A stretch of 64,000 nucleotides of DNA. It comes from Cellulomonas taurus. GTDB lineage: Bacteria > Actinomycetota > Actinomycetes > Actinomycetales > Cellulomonadaceae. The stretch is taken from positions 3,373,432 to 3,437,431 of the forward strand of contig NZ_CP051884.1 in assembly GCF_012931845.1 (NCBI RefSeq), given 5' to 3'. Below are positions 1-8,631 of the stretch, piece by piece. A program made the position numbers and the translations under genes. The notes below the pieces were generated by a model, which searched no databases, was not told the DNA's origin, and saw only the letters and a program-made list of their open reading frames with translations. Every line of letters starts with the position of its first letter. The stretch's first letter is position 1.

Positions 1-1
1 G

Positions 2-1102
2 ATCGTGGACGAGGACGTCTTCGCCGCCGACGCGTTGACCCCGGACCAGGACATCGTCGACGGCAACGCCTTCGCCGGTCCGTACACGATCACCGACTAC
101 AGCCAGAACGACCTGGTCAGCTACCAGGCCAACCCGGACTACCAGGGGCTGCTCGGCGCACCGAAGAACGACGCGGTGGACGTGCAGTACTTCACCGACG
201 CCTCGAACCTGAAGCTGGACATCCAGGAGGGCAACGTCGACGTCGCCTTCCGCTCGCTGTCCGCCACCGACATCGAGGACCTGCGCGGGAACGACGACGT
301 GCAGGTGGTCGACGGCCCCGGCGGTGAGATCCGGTACATCACGTTCAACTTCGACACCCAGCCGTTCGGCGCGACCACCCCGGAGGCCGACCCGGCCAAG
401 GCACTGGCCGTCCGCCAGGCGGTGGCCGACCTGATCGACCGCGAGGAGATCGCCGACCAGGTCTACAAGGGCACCTACACCCCGCTGTACTCCTACGTGC
501 CCGAGGGCCTGACCGGCGCCGTCGAGCCGTTGAAGGACCTGTACGGCGACCACGAGGGCGGCCCGGACGCGGACGCCGCGACGTCGATCCTGGAGTCGGC
601 CGGCGTCGAGACCCCGGTCACCCTGAACCTGCAGTACTCGAACGACCACTACGGCCCGTCCTCCGGTGAGGAGTACGCGCTGATCAAGGACCAGCTGGAG
701 TCCAGCGGCCTGTTCACGGTGAACCTGCAGACCACCGAGTGGGTGCAGTACGCCAAGGACCGCACCTCGGACGTCTACCCGGCCTACCAGCTCGGCTGGT
801 TCCCGGACTACTCGGACGCCGACAACTACCTGACGCCGTTCTTCCTGACCGAGAACTTCCTCGGCAACCACTACGACAACAAGACCGTCAACGACCTGAT
901 CCTGCAGCAGGCGGCGACACCGGACGCCACCGAGCGCACCGCGCTGATCGAGCAGATCCAGGGCCTGGTCGCCCAGGACCTGTCCACCGTGCCCTACCTG
1001 CAGGGCGCCCAGGTCGCGGTGACCGGCACGGACATCACCGGGGCCGAGGACACCCTCGACGCCTCCTTCAAGTTCCGGTACGGCGCACTCGGCCGTAGCT
1101 GA
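2..1102 (+). CDS. ABC transporter substrate-binding protein, family 5 (partial, 5' end missing)
   Basis: The last 367 codons of an extracellular solute-binding protein of the SBP_bac_5 (oligopeptide/dipeptide/nickel) type. It would sit outside the membrane and deliver substrate to the permeases encoded just downstream. The reading frame is open from the left edge, so the signal peptide and first lobe are outside the window. Visible family features are a DxR-type repeat of 'dimensions of peptide lobe' residues, a late segment with GWFPDYSDADNYLTPFF that is typical of the hinge/second lobe, and a C-terminal amphipathic helix. Which substrate is bound (peptide, nickel or another) cannot be told. 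The order SBP-permease-permease-ATPase on one strand supports the family call. Confidence 0.9.
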   Translation: MVDEDVFAADALTPDQDIVDGNAFAGPYTITDYSQNDLVSYQANPDYQGLLGAPKNDAVDVQYFTDASNLKLDIQEGNVDVAFRSLSATDIEDLRGNDDVQVVDGPGGEIRYITFNFDTQPFGATTPEADPAKALAVRQAVADLIDREEIADQVYKGTYTPLYSYVPEGLTGAVEPLKDLYGDHEGGPDADAATSILESAGVETPVTLNLQYSNDHYGPSSGEEYALIKDQLESSGLFTVNLQTTEWVQYAKDRTSDVYPAYQLGWFPDYSDADNYLTPFFLTENFLGNHYDNKTVNDLILQQAATPDATERTALIEQIQGLVAQDLSTVPYLQGAQVAVTGTDITGAEDTLDASFKFRYGALGRS

Positions 1103-1110
1103 TCCCTCAG

Positions 1111-1149
1111 TTCCGGGGCGGGCCGCACACCCAGCGGCCCGCCCCGGAA
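1111..1149 (+). terminator. Strong intercistronic hairpin between binding protein and permease genes
   Basis: A perfect 16-bp inverted repeat (arms 1111-1126 and 1134-1149) with a 7-base loop lies directly after the binding-protein stop codon and before the RBS of the first permease. There is no T-run. In ABC operons such hairpins commonly act as partial terminators or 3' mRNA stabilisers that keep the binding protein in excess over the membrane parts; that role is inferred here. Confidence 0.7.
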
Positions 1150-1165
1150 CGCTGTCAGGAGTGAC

Positions 1166-2254
1166 ATGACGTCCACCACCCTCGACCCGACCACGGTCGA
1201 CGCCCCGAAGTCCCGCCGCGGCACGCGTTCCGGCGGCGGACTGGGCCGCTACATCCTGATCCGGTTCCTGCTGATCATCCCGACCGTGTTCATCCTGGTC
1301 ACCACGGTGTTCATCCTGATGCGGGCCACCGGTGACCCGATCACCGCCGCCCAGGGCGGTCGTCTGCCGGCCGACCAGCTCGCCGAGCGGATCCACGCCG
1401 CGGGCTACGACCGGCCGATCCTGACCCAGTACGTCGACTACCTCGGCGACCTGCTGCGCGGGGACCTCGGCACCACCATCTCGGACAGCCGCCCGGTCAC
1501 CGAGGTGCTCACCACCTTCGGCACCGCGACCCTGGAACTGGCGTTCTACGCGCTGATCGTCGCCTTCCTGGTCGGCATCCCGCTCGGCCTGGTCGCCGCC
1601 TACTTCCGGGACAAGGTGCCGGACGCCCTGCTGCGGGTGTTCGCCATCGCCTGCTACGCCACCCCGGTGTTCTTCGCCGGACTGCTGCTCAAGCTGATCT
1701 TCGCGGTGCAGCTGGACTGGCTCCCGGTCGCCGGCCGCGCCTCCAACCGTTCCGAGCTCGCCATGCGCCGACTCGACGACCCGACCGGCATCTACCTGAT
1801 CGACGCCTTCCGCACCGGCAACCCCGATGTGGTGGCCGACGTGCTGCAGCACGCGATCCTGCCCGCGGTCGCCCTCGGCCTGCTCACCGCCGGGGTGTTC
1901 CTGCGCCTGGTCCGGACCAACGTGATCGGCACCCTCGGCTCCGGGTACGTCGAGGCAGCCCGGTCCCGGGGGGTGAAGGAGTCCCGGCTGCTGCGCAAGC
2001 ACGCCTACCGCCCGGCCCTGATCCCGATCATCACCGTCGTCGGCATGCAGGTGGCGATGCTGCTGGTCGGCGCGGTGCTGACCGAGACCACCTTCGAGTG
2101 GCGCGGACTGGGCTTCCAGCTGTCGCAGTACCTGCAGGCCCGTGACTTCGTCGCGGTGCAGGGCATCGTCGTGATGCTGGCGATCATCGTCGCGCTCACC
2201 AACTTCGTGGTCGATGTGATCGCCGCGCTGATCGACCCGAGGGTGAGGTACTGA
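1166..2254 (+). CDS. ABC transporter permease, DppB/OppB type
   Basis: A 362-aa inner-membrane subunit that forms half of the transmembrane channel of the peptide-type importer. After a 30-residue polar N-terminus there is a first membrane helix (about residues 30-50), an extracytoplasmic loop ending in the RGDLGTTISDSRPV segment, and about five more helices. The cytoplasmic EAA loop (EAARSRGVKESRLLRKHAYRP) that docks onto the ATPase is at about residues 257-277. The start ATG has a GGAG Shine-Dalgarno 6-9 bases upstream. Its stop overlaps the next start by one base, so the two permeases are translationally coupled. Confidence 0.93.
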   Translation: MTSTTLDPTTVDAPKSRRGTRSGGGLGRYILIRFLLIIPTVFILVTTVFILMRATGDPITAAQGGRLPADQLAERIHAAGYDRPILTQYVDYLGDLLRGDLGTTISDSRPVTEVLTTFGTATLELAFYALIVAFLVGIPLGLVAAYFRDKVPDALLRVFAIACYATPVFFAGLLLKLIFAVQLDWLPVAGRASNRSELAMRRLDDPTGIYLIDAFRTGNPDVVADVLQHAILPAVALGLLTAGVFLRLVRTNVIGTLGSGYVEAARSRGVKESRLLRKHAYRPALIPIITVVGMQVAMLLVGAVLTETTFEWRGLGFQLSQYLQARDFVAVQGIVVMLAIIVALTNFVVDVIAALIDPRVRY

Positions 2255-3252
2255 TGCGTCAGCTCCCTGTGATCCGGCAGCTCCGCCAGAGCGTCGGTCT
2301 GCAACGCGGCATGCTGATCGCCGGACTGGTCCTCACCGGCATCTTCCTGCTCGCCGCGATCTTCGCCCCGCTGCTCGCGCCCTACGGCTACGGCCAGCTC
2401 CGCAGCCCGGACACCGGCCTGTTCGGCGCCACGCAGCCGCCGTCGTCGGAGCACCTGCTCGGCACCACCGTCGGCGGCTACGACGTGCTGTCCCGGGTGA
2501 TCTGGGGATCGCGCACCGCCCTGCTGGTGATCGTGATCGCGGTGGCGGCCTCGCTGTTCATCGGCGTGCTGCTCGGCCTGATCTCCGGCTACTTCGGTGG
2601 CTGGCTGGACCGGATCCTGGTCGTGATCGCGGACGCCGTCTACGCCTTCCCCTCCCTGCTGCTGGCCATCGTGCTCGCCATCGTGATCAGCGGCGGGCAG
2701 TCGTCGATGATCGGCGGTGTGCTCGCGGCGGCGCTGTCCATCACCGTGGTCTTCACCCCGCAGTACTTCCGGGTGGTGCGGGCCGAGACGGTGCGGATCA
2801 AGGCCGAGGCCTTCGTCGAGTCCGCCCGGGTGATCGGTGCCGGGCACCGCCGGATCATGTTCCGGCACGTGCTGCGCAACGCGACCCGCACGCTGCCGCT
2901 GATCATCACGCTGAACGCGTCCGAAGCGATCCTCACCCTGGCCGGGCTCGGCTTCCTCGGCTTCGGCATCGAGGCCACCGCCGCCGCCGAGTGGGGCTAC
3001 GACCTGAACAAGGCGATCTCCGACGTCAGCTCCGGTGTCTGGTGGACGGCCACCTTCCCCGGCGTCGCCATCGTGCTGGTCGTCCTCGGCATGACCCTGG
3101 TCGGCGAGTCCCTGAACGACCTCGCCGACCCCCGACTGCGCACCCGACGCCGGGCGGGCGCGGCCACCGACGACACCACCGCACAGACCTCCGTGGTGCC
3201 CGGCGGCGCACTGCCCGGGCACGCCGCCGAACTGGAAGGGGGTGCTCGATGA
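2254..3252 (+). CDS. ABC transporter permease, DppC/OppC type
   Basis: A 332-aa second permease subunit that pairs with the upstream protein. It has an N-terminal helix (OppC_N-like, about residues 20-45), a short periplasmic domain containing the EHLLGTT motif typical of DppC proteins, then five helices with an EAA loop (VESARVIGAGHRRIMFRHVL). The C-terminal 35 residues are a polar cytoplasmic tail. The gene overlaps both neighbours (1 base upstream, 4 bases downstream), which is strong evidence for a single operon. Confidence 0.93.
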   Translation: MRQLPVIRQLRQSVGLQRGMLIAGLVLTGIFLLAAIFAPLLAPYGYGQLRSPDTGLFGATQPPSSEHLLGTTVGGYDVLSRVIWGSRTALLVIVIAVAASLFIGVLLGLISGYFGGWLDRILVVIADAVYAFPSLLLAIVLAIVISGGQSSMIGGVLAAALSITVVFTPQYFRVVRAETVRIKAEAFVESARVIGAGHRRIMFRHVLRNATRTLPLIITLNASEAILTLAGLGFLGFGIEATAAAEWGYDLNKAISDVSSGVWWTATFPGVAIVLVVLGMTLVGESLNDLADPRLRTRRRAGAATDDTTAQTSVVPGGALPGHAAELEGGAR

Positions 3253-4931
3253 CCGGCCCCGTGGTCAGGATCGAGAACCTGTCCGTCTCCTTCGCCACCG
3301 ACGCCGGATCCGTGCGTGCGGTGGACGACGTCAGCCTCACCGTGAACGCCGGCGAGGTGCTGGCCGTGGTCGGTGAGTCCGGCTCGGGCAAGACCGTGAC
3401 CAGCAAGACCATCCTCGGCCTGCTGCCCGAGACCGCCACCACCCGGGGCGCGGTCGTGCTGACCAGCAAGGACGGCAGCACCGAGCACGACATCATCGGC
3501 CTGCGCGGCAGTGCCCTGCGGGGCGTCCGGGGTCGGGACGCGGCGATGGTCTTCCAGGAGCCCTCCACCGCCCTGAACCCGGTGTACACCGTGGGCTGGC
3601 AGATCATCGAGGGCCTGCGCGCGCACCGGAAGCTCAGCCGCACCGCAGCCCGGGCGGAGGCGATCGACATCCTGCGCCGGGTGGGCATCCCCGACCCGGA
3701 GCACCGGATCGACCAGTACCCGCACGAGTTCTCCGGCGGCCAGAAGCAGCGGATCGTGATCGCCCAGGCGCTGGTGCTCGACCCTGGGGTGATCGTCGCC
3801 GACGAGCCGACCACCGCCCTCGACGTCACCGTCCAGGCCGAGATCCTCGACCTGCTGCGCCGCTGCCGGGACGAGTTCGGCACCGCGATCGTCCTGATCA
3901 CGCACAACATGGGGGTGGTCGCGGATCTGGCCGACCGGGTCGCCGTGATGTACTCCGGCGAGATCGTCGAGCAGGCCCCGGTCCGGCAGCTGTTCAGCGC
4001 CCCGGCCCACGAGTACACCCGCCGCCTGCTGGACGCCGTGCCCCGGATCGGTGGCGGCACCGTGCACGCCCGCACCCGCGCCGCCGCCCGCCCGGAGGGC
4101 TGGGAGTCCGCCACCCCGGTGGTCGAGGCGACCGATCTGGAGATCACCTACCCGGGCAGGTTCCGCCGTCCCGGCTTCCGGGCCGTCGACGGGGTGTCCC
4201 TGACGATCCGACCCGGCGAGGTGCTGGGCCTGGTCGGCGAGTCCGGTTCCGGCAAGACCACCATCGGGCGCGCCATCGCCGGTCTCACCCCGGTCTCCGG
4301 CGGCTCGCTGCGGGTGCTCGGCACCGAGATGAACGGCGTCCGCGAGCGCGAGTTCCGGCCCGTCCGCCGCCGGATCGGCTTCGTGTTCCAGGACCCGGCG
4401 ACCAGCTTCAACCCGCTGCTCACCATCGCGCAGTGCGTCGCCGAGCCCTTGATCGTGCACGGCAAGGCCCGTTCCCCCGAGGACGCCCGCTCCGCCGTCG
4501 ACGACCTGCTCGAATCGGTGCAACTGCCGAAGTCCTTCGGCGACCGGTTCCCGCACGAACTCTCCGGTGGGCAACGCCAGCGCGCCTCCCTGGCCCGCGC
4601 CCTCGCCCTGGACCCCGAGCTGCTGATCGCCGACGAGCCGACCAGCGCCCTGGACGTCTCGGTGCAGGCCCGGGTGCTGGAACTGTTCAGCGAACTCCAG
4701 GCGTCCCTCGGCTTCGCCTGCCTGTTCATCAGCCACGACCTGGCGGTGGTCGACCTGCTCGCCGACCGGATCGCGGTGCTGCACCACGGCAGCCTGGTCG
4801 AGGAGGGCACCGGCGAACAGGTGCTCGGTGCCCCGCAGCAGGAGTACACCCGCCGGCTGCTGGCGTCCCTGCCGGTGCCGGACCCGGTGGAGCAGGAGCG
4901 ACGGCGGGAGGAGTGGCGGGCGCTGGCCTGA
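3249..4931 (+). CDS. Fused ABC ATPase, DppD-DppF type (two nucleotide-binding domains)
   Basis: A 560-aa cytoplasmic ATPase with two complete ABC domains in one chain, replacing the separate D and F subunits of dipeptide importers. Domain 1 (about residues 1-270) has Walker A GESGSGKT, signature FSGGQKQR and Walker B VIVADEPT. Domain 2 (about 290-555) repeats them: GESGSGKT, LSGGQRQR and LLIADEPT. An oligopeptide-transporter C-terminal motif follows domain 1. The start chosen is the ATG at 3249, which overlaps the previous stop (ATGA); longer in-frame extensions upstream run through dppC and are not real. No clear terminator is visible after the stop. Confidence 0.93.
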   Translation: MTGPVVRIENLSVSFATDAGSVRAVDDVSLTVNAGEVLAVVGESGSGKTVTSKTILGLLPETATTRGAVVLTSKDGSTEHDIIGLRGSALRGVRGRDAAMVFQEPSTALNPVYTVGWQIIEGLRAHRKLSRTAARAEAIDILRRVGIPDPEHRIDQYPHEFSGGQKQRIVIAQALVLDPGVIVADEPTTALDVTVQAEILDLLRRCRDEFGTAIVLITHNMGVVADLADRVAVMYSGEIVEQAPVRQLFSAPAHEYTRRLLDAVPRIGGGTVHARTRAAARPEGWESATPVVEATDLEITYPGRFRRPGFRAVDGVSLTIRPGEVLGLVGESGSGKTTIGRAIAGLTPVSGGSLRVLGTEMNGVREREFRPVRRRIGFVFQDPATSFNPLLTIAQCVAEPLIVHGKARSPEDARSAVDDLLESVQLPKSFGDRFPHELSGGQRQRASLARALALDPELLIADEPTSALDVSVQARVLELFSELQASLGFACLFISHDLAVVDLLADRIAVLHHGSLVEEGTGEQVLGAPQQEYTRRLLASLPVPDPVEQERRREEWRALA

Positions 4932-5006
4932 GCCGATCAGGTCGAGCGGTCGGTACCCGGGCGCGTCCTGCGGCTCGGCGGGGGCAGCCCTCCGCAAGAT
5001 CGGTAC

Positions 5007-5651
5007 ATGGGGGCCGTAGTGGTGCGCGTCATCGCTGCGGCCTCCGTGGTGCTGGCCACCGGCATGACCTCGGCCCTGCGCGGCCTCGGGTGGTGCGTCG
5101 TCGACGCCGAGCACCTCGCCCCCGAGGCGCTGACCGTCCTGGTCCTGGACGACGAACCGGCGACGCGGATCCCCACCCCGCGCTCCGGCGCCCGACCGCT
5201 CGCGCTCGCCGTCGACGTCTGCGTGGGCGGCGTCCCGTCCCTCCCGGCGCTGATCGTGCACGCGGAGCGGGGCGCGCAGGTGTTCAACGCCGCCACCCCG
5301 TTCCCGGTCCTCGTCCGGTTGATCGACCAGGCGCTGCGCGACCGCGGCACCGTCGCCACCACCGCCGCCGACCTGCGCCGCCGTGCCGTGGAGTCCGCCG
5401 CGTTGGCCCGGCTCACCCGGCAGGAGAGCGCCGTGCTGGTCGCCCTGATGTCCGGTGCCAGCGCCGCCGACATCGCGGTGCGCACCCACCGTTCCCTGCA
5501 CACGGTGCGCAGCCACATCCGCTCGGTGCTGAGCAAGCTCGGCGTCACCTCGCAGACCGCCGCGGTGGCGATCGCCGCCCGCTCCGGGCCGCCGGCCGAA
5601 CTGGTGTGGGACCACGCACACTTCACCAATTCTGGTGATGAACGCCGGTGA
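5007..5651 (+). CDS. LuxR-type HTH transcriptional regulator
   Basis: A 214-aa protein with a C-terminal LuxR-family helix-turn-helix (about residues 130-190: LTRQESAVLVALMSGASAAD, then the recognition helix LHTVRSHIRSVLSKLGV). The first 115 residues look like a weak alpha/beta receiver-like fold (a VLVLDD strand), but the usual phospho-acceptor pattern is not convincing, so it may be an orphan or atypical response regulator. It is followed 74 bases later by two genes of unknown function on the same strand, which are its most likely targets. The ATG at 5007 is used; a GTG at 5019 is a possible alternative. Confidence 0.8.
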   Translation: MGAVVVRVIAAASVVLATGMTSALRGLGWCVVDAEHLAPEALTVLVLDDEPATRIPTPRSGARPLALAVDVCVGGVPSLPALIVHAERGAQVFNAATPFPVLVRLIDQALRDRGTVATTAADLRRRAVESAALARLTRQESAVLVALMSGASAADIAVRTHRSLHTVRSHIRSVLSKLGVTSQTAAVAIAARSGPPAELVWDHAHFTNSGDERR

Positions 5652-5725
5652 CTGCGCCCCGGAAGCTGAACCCGCAACACAGCAGGGGGCACTCGGCCCA
5701 CAGCCGAATTCGAAGGAGCAGGACC

Positions 5726-6307
5726 ATGGCACAGACCGTGAAGAAGGTCGTCGAGATCATCGCGCCGATCGCGCTCGACGCACTGGCGACCGCAGCTGAG
5801 GCACTGATCGCGGGCGCCGCCACGCAGCAGGCGATCGCGCTGCTGCCGGAGCGCACCCGCGCCGTCGGTGACAACGACGACGGCCAGATCATCACGAAGG
5901 ACACCTGGAGCTACTGCGAGACCAACTTCGCCACCCAGTACGGGTACTTCTACGCCGGGATGCGCTCGCAGCCGGTGACCGGCGACCTGCCGATCGCCGC
6001 CGCCGAGGACATCATCGTCTGGGAGAAGTCGAACGGGATCGCGGACATCCAGACCTATCTGCAGACCATTTTCAAGGACTCGATCAGCGACGCCGACGCC
6101 ATCGAGCTGGCGCAGAACCTCGGCACGATCTTCCAGCAGCGGTTCAGTGAGGTCGCCCTGGAGTGGACGCCGTTCTCCAAGCGGTACAACTTCCGCGACC
6201 AGCTGATCGTCGACGTCTACATGGTCACCTCTCCCGCCACCGACGTGAACCAGCAGCCGGCCGGGATCGCCAGCTACTGCTTCGTCGCCTACGAGCACCA
6301 GCACTGA
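5726..6307 (+). CDS. Hypothetical protein, 193 aa, unrecognised
   Basis: I do not recognise a family. The start ATG at 5726 is preceded by AAGGAG at 5712-5717, which rules out the longer in-frame reading from 5648. Residues 1-40 are alanine-rich and helical (DALATAAEALIAGAATQQ) with no clear signal-peptide cleavage site. The middle is aromatic- and acid-rich (TWSYCETNFATQYGYFYAG), and the C-terminus has alternating hydrophobic strands and ends in EHQH. The gene is 10 bases upstream of the next unknown gene, and both carry the short motif DIQTYL, suggesting a related or cooperating pair. Cellular location is unknown. Confidence 0.7.
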   Translation: MAQTVKKVVEIIAPIALDALATAAEALIAGAATQQAIALLPERTRAVGDNDDGQIITKDTWSYCETNFATQYGYFYAGMRSQPVTGDLPIAAAEDIIVWEKSNGIADIQTYLQTIFKDSISDADAIELAQNLGTIFQQRFSEVALEWTPFSKRYNFRDQLIVDVYMVTSPATDVNQQPAGIASYCFVAYEHQH

Positions 6308-6317
6308 GGCGACGGCG

Positions 6318-7049
6318 ATGGCACTCGTCTACCGGGGCATGCTCCCCGACGGCGGCGGACCCCTGGTGGCCGCCAACAACGCGAACGCCCTGGGCGTCCG
6401 CTACCCACCGAACCCGACCACGGACATCCAGACCTACCTCAACGGGGCCGCCCAGTGGGTCAACCCGGTGACGCCCGCCGGTGCGCCCCAGGGCATGTCC
6501 GTCGCCACCGGCTCGGGGTGCAACCTGCCTCCCCACCGGCGACCGAGCGGCGCGCCCTGGAACGGTTCCGGCCGCGCCGGGCTGCGCATGTGGCAGCTCG
6601 ACGACAGCACCCTGCACCCGGCCCAGCTGACCAACACCCCGGCCCCGACCCACGCGCACCCGCACCATGCGGTGATCGCCCCGGGTGAGGCGATGGCGGT
6701 CGTGACCTACATCGGTGACCTCGATGCCACCGTGGGAAACTGGTCGCTCGCACCGGATCCGGCCGTCGCCTGCGCGGCTGCCGTCCTGGGGGAAGGTGGC
6801 ACCGTGCATCCCGAGGTGGACCGGCTGGCCACGGCGGTGGCCCGTGGCGGTGACCACGCGCCCCTGATCGAGGCACTGCTCGCCGCCAACCGCGCCGGGA
6901 CCCCCGGCGCCCAGCTGATCGCGGGGCTGGACACCCGCGCCCAGCAGCTCGACCAGGCCGGTAACGACGACGGCGCGGAGGCACTGCGTGCCGTGCTGGA
7001 CCGGCTCACCGGGTTCTGCGCACCCGACCAGCGGGTCGATCTGGCCTGA
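6318..7049 (+). CDS. Hypothetical protein, 243 aa, unrecognised
   Basis: No family is recognised. The protein starts without a signal peptide, is rich in Asn, Pro and Gly in its first 120 residues, contains a His-rich patch (THAHPHHAV, about residues 112-120) and has an alpha-helical, alanine-rich C-terminal third. The sequence DIQTYLNGAAQWV (about residues 35-47) shares DIQTYL with the upstream product. It follows that gene by 10 bases, so they are probably co-transcribed and end at the hairpin at 7060-7096. The DNA has the same GC-rich codon pattern as its neighbours, so there is no compositional sign of transfer. Confidence 0.7.
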   Translation: MALVYRGMLPDGGGPLVAANNANALGVRYPPNPTTDIQTYLNGAAQWVNPVTPAGAPQGMSVATGSGCNLPPHRRPSGAPWNGSGRAGLRMWQLDDSTLHPAQLTNTPAPTHAHPHHAVIAPGEAMAVVTYIGDLDATVGNWSLAPDPAVACAAAVLGEGGTVHPEVDRLATAVARGGDHAPLIEALLAANRAGTPGAQLIAGLDTRAQQLDQAGNDDGAEALRAVLDRLTGFCAPDQRVDLA

Positions 7050-7059
7050 GACACGCACG

Positions 7060-7096
7060 ACGGCGGCCCGATCCCTCACCGGGGGTCGGGCCGTCG
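7060..7096 (+). terminator. Hairpin terminator after the hypothetical gene pair
   Basis: The inverted repeat CGGCCCGA (7064-7071) / TCGGGCCG (7086-7093), with flanking partial pairing (GACGG/CCGTC), begins 11 bases after the stop codon at 7049. There is no long T-run, as is usual in actinobacteria. Confidence 0.6.
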
Positions 7097-7147
7097 CCCT
7101 GCCGAAACGCCTGCGCGTGCCCCGCTCACCGGATTACCGTCCGAGAC

Positions 7148-7870
7148 ATGACCCACCCGCTCGCGGTCCGGGAGACCGCCCCCGGCCTGTTCACCGCCCG
7201 CACTCCCCTGGTCAACTGGCTGCTGGCCGTCGACGGGGACGCCGTGCTGCTGATCGACTCCGGCTACCCGGGCCAGTGCGACGCCCTGGTCGAGTCGCTG
7301 CGGATGATCGGCCGCCGACCCGAGGACGTGGTCGCCGGGATCGCCACCCACGGCCACGTCGACCACATCGGCGGCTTCACGCACCTGCGCACCGGACTCG
7401 ACTTCCCGGTCTACGGCCTCGCCGCCGAACTGCCGAACCTGCGCCGCGAGGTCGTCCACCAGGCCGACCTGCGCGCCATCGCCCCCTCGCTGTGGCAGCC
7501 CCGGGTCGCCCGCTGGGCGGTCGCCGCGATGTCGGCCGGCGGCCTGCGCGACGTGGCGATCCCCGACGCGGCCGAGGCTCCCGCCGACCAGCCGCTCGAC
7601 CTGCCGCTGCGTCCCGTGCTCCGCGCCGTCCCCGGGCACACGCCGGGCAGCGCGGTGGTGCACTTCCCGGAGCTCGGCGTCCTGGCCACCGGCGATGCCG
7701 CGGTCACCGGTCACCCGACCCTGCGACCGCCCGCCCGCCCGGGGCTGATCGACCTGCCCGCGTACTTCCAGCACGACCCGGACGTTGCGCGGTCCGGTCG
7801 TGAGCTGCTGTGCAGCTGGGACGCCGGGATCGTGATTCCCGGTCATGGGCCGGTCATCCGCCGATCCTGA
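7148..7870 (+). CDS. MBL-fold metallo-hydrolase
   Basis: A 240-aa member of the metallo-beta-lactamase superfamily, predicted cytoplasmic. The metal-binding signature HGHVDHIGG (HxHxDH) is at about residues 60-70. A second metal ligand region is GHTPGSAVVHFP (about 165-177), and the aspartate and histidine ligands follow in LATGDAAV and the final IPGHGPV. These are the ligands of the two-metal hydrolases of the glyoxalase II/RNase Z-like group. The substrate cannot be predicted; lactonase, thioesterase or glyoxalase-like activity are all possible. It has its own spacing from neighbours and appears monocistronic. Confidence 0.85.
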   Translation: MTHPLAVRETAPGLFTARTPLVNWLLAVDGDAVLLIDSGYPGQCDALVESLRMIGRRPEDVVAGIATHGHVDHIGGFTHLRTGLDFPVYGLAAELPNLRREVVHQADLRAIAPSLWQPRVARWAVAAMSAGGLRDVAIPDAAEAPADQPLDLPLRPVLRAVPGHTPGSAVVHFPELGVLATGDAAVTGHPTLRPPARPGLIDLPAYFQHDPDVARSGRELLCSWDAGIVIPGHGPVIRRS

Positions 7871-7890
7871 CCCCCTGCGCCGAGGGGTCA
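7868..7890. terminator. Small hairpin between convergent genes
   Basis: TGACCCC (7868-7874) and GGGGTCA (7884-7890) form a 7-bp stem that includes the stop codon of the MBL-fold gene. It lies between this gene and the convergent excalibur-domain gene and may be a weak bidirectional terminator. Confidence 0.4.
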
Positions 7891-7956
7891 GAACCCGAGG
7901 CGGTTCAGGCACGCGGCGCGGTTCGGGCGGTCCCAGTGGGCGCGCTCGCCAGGTGC

Positions 7957-8517
7957 CTATTCGCAGGCGATACCGTCGCCGTCCCGGTCCAGCTTGGAGC
8001 TGTACCCCGGCTCGCCGCTCATGATCGGCGCCGCCCCGGCCGCGCGCGCCTCGGTGCAGTTCGCGTAGAAGGTCGAGCCACCACCGGAGGTCGTGGACCC
8101 GCTGGCCGAGCTGGACCCACCGGCCGAGCTGGAGCCGGTGCTGCTCACCGCGGCCGCCGCGCTGGCCTCTCGCGCCGCCACCGCTGCCTCTCGGTCGGCG
8201 ATCCACTGATCCGCCTCGTTCAGCGCGGTCTCGCGGGTGCTGGCGTCGGCCTCCCGGGCGGCGACGCTCTGCGACCGGGTCTCCACGGCTGCTTCGCGGG
8301 AGGTGACGGCCGCCTCCCGTTCGGCGAGGTCATCGACGGCAGCGGTCGGCGTCGCGGTGGCCGTGACGGTGACGGTGGGTGCCGGTTCGGCAGCGGTCGA
8401 CTGGCCGGAGCCTCCGCTGCCGACCAGCGCACCGAGGAACACGCCGCTCGCCAACAGGATCACCGGTCGGGTGCGTTGGCCCTTCACCCCGAAGATGGCG
8501 CTACCGACACTGGTCAT
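7957..8517 (-). CDS. Excalibur calcium-binding domain protein, membrane-anchored
   Basis: A 186-aa protein with an N-terminal membrane segment (about residues 18-38), a Thr/Val/Ala-rich stretch, a long charged coiled coil of repeats around REAAV (about 60-120), a Ser/Gly linker, and a C-terminal excalibur domain ending in DRDGDGIACE. The excalibur DxDxDG loop resembles an EF-hand calcium site, and the family is usually extracellular in actinobacteria and bacilli, often attached to nucleases or wall proteins. Here the domain stands alone behind the coiled coil, so a structural or wall-proximal role is the best guess. The two Cys of the domain (NCTEA and IACE) are present. Confidence 0.85.
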   Translation of the reverse strand: MTSVGSAIFGVKGQRTRPVILLASGVFLGALVGSGGSGQSTAAEPAPTVTVTATATPTAAVDDLAEREAAVTSREAAVETRSQSVAAREADASTRETALNEADQWIADREAAVAAREASAAAAVSSTGSSSAGGSSSASGSTTSGGGSTFYANCTEARAAGAAPIMSGEPGYSSKLDRDGDGIACE

Positions 8518-8631
8518 GGCTCCCCCTGGATCGTGAGACGACCGCCGCCGAGCGGCGGCTGATCGTGCAGCACGCTAGGGGTCCGGGCGCTCACCACGGG
8601 GGGCTTTCGTCCTGTCCCTAGGTGTTACCCC

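Noticed and set aside
2997..5732. A 911-aa open frame on the minus strand across the ABC operon
   Set aside because: It is antisense to clear dppC and fused ATPase genes. Its residue content (rich in Gly, Arg, Asp, Gln) is a GC-skew shadow, and it has no motif or Shine-Dalgarno.
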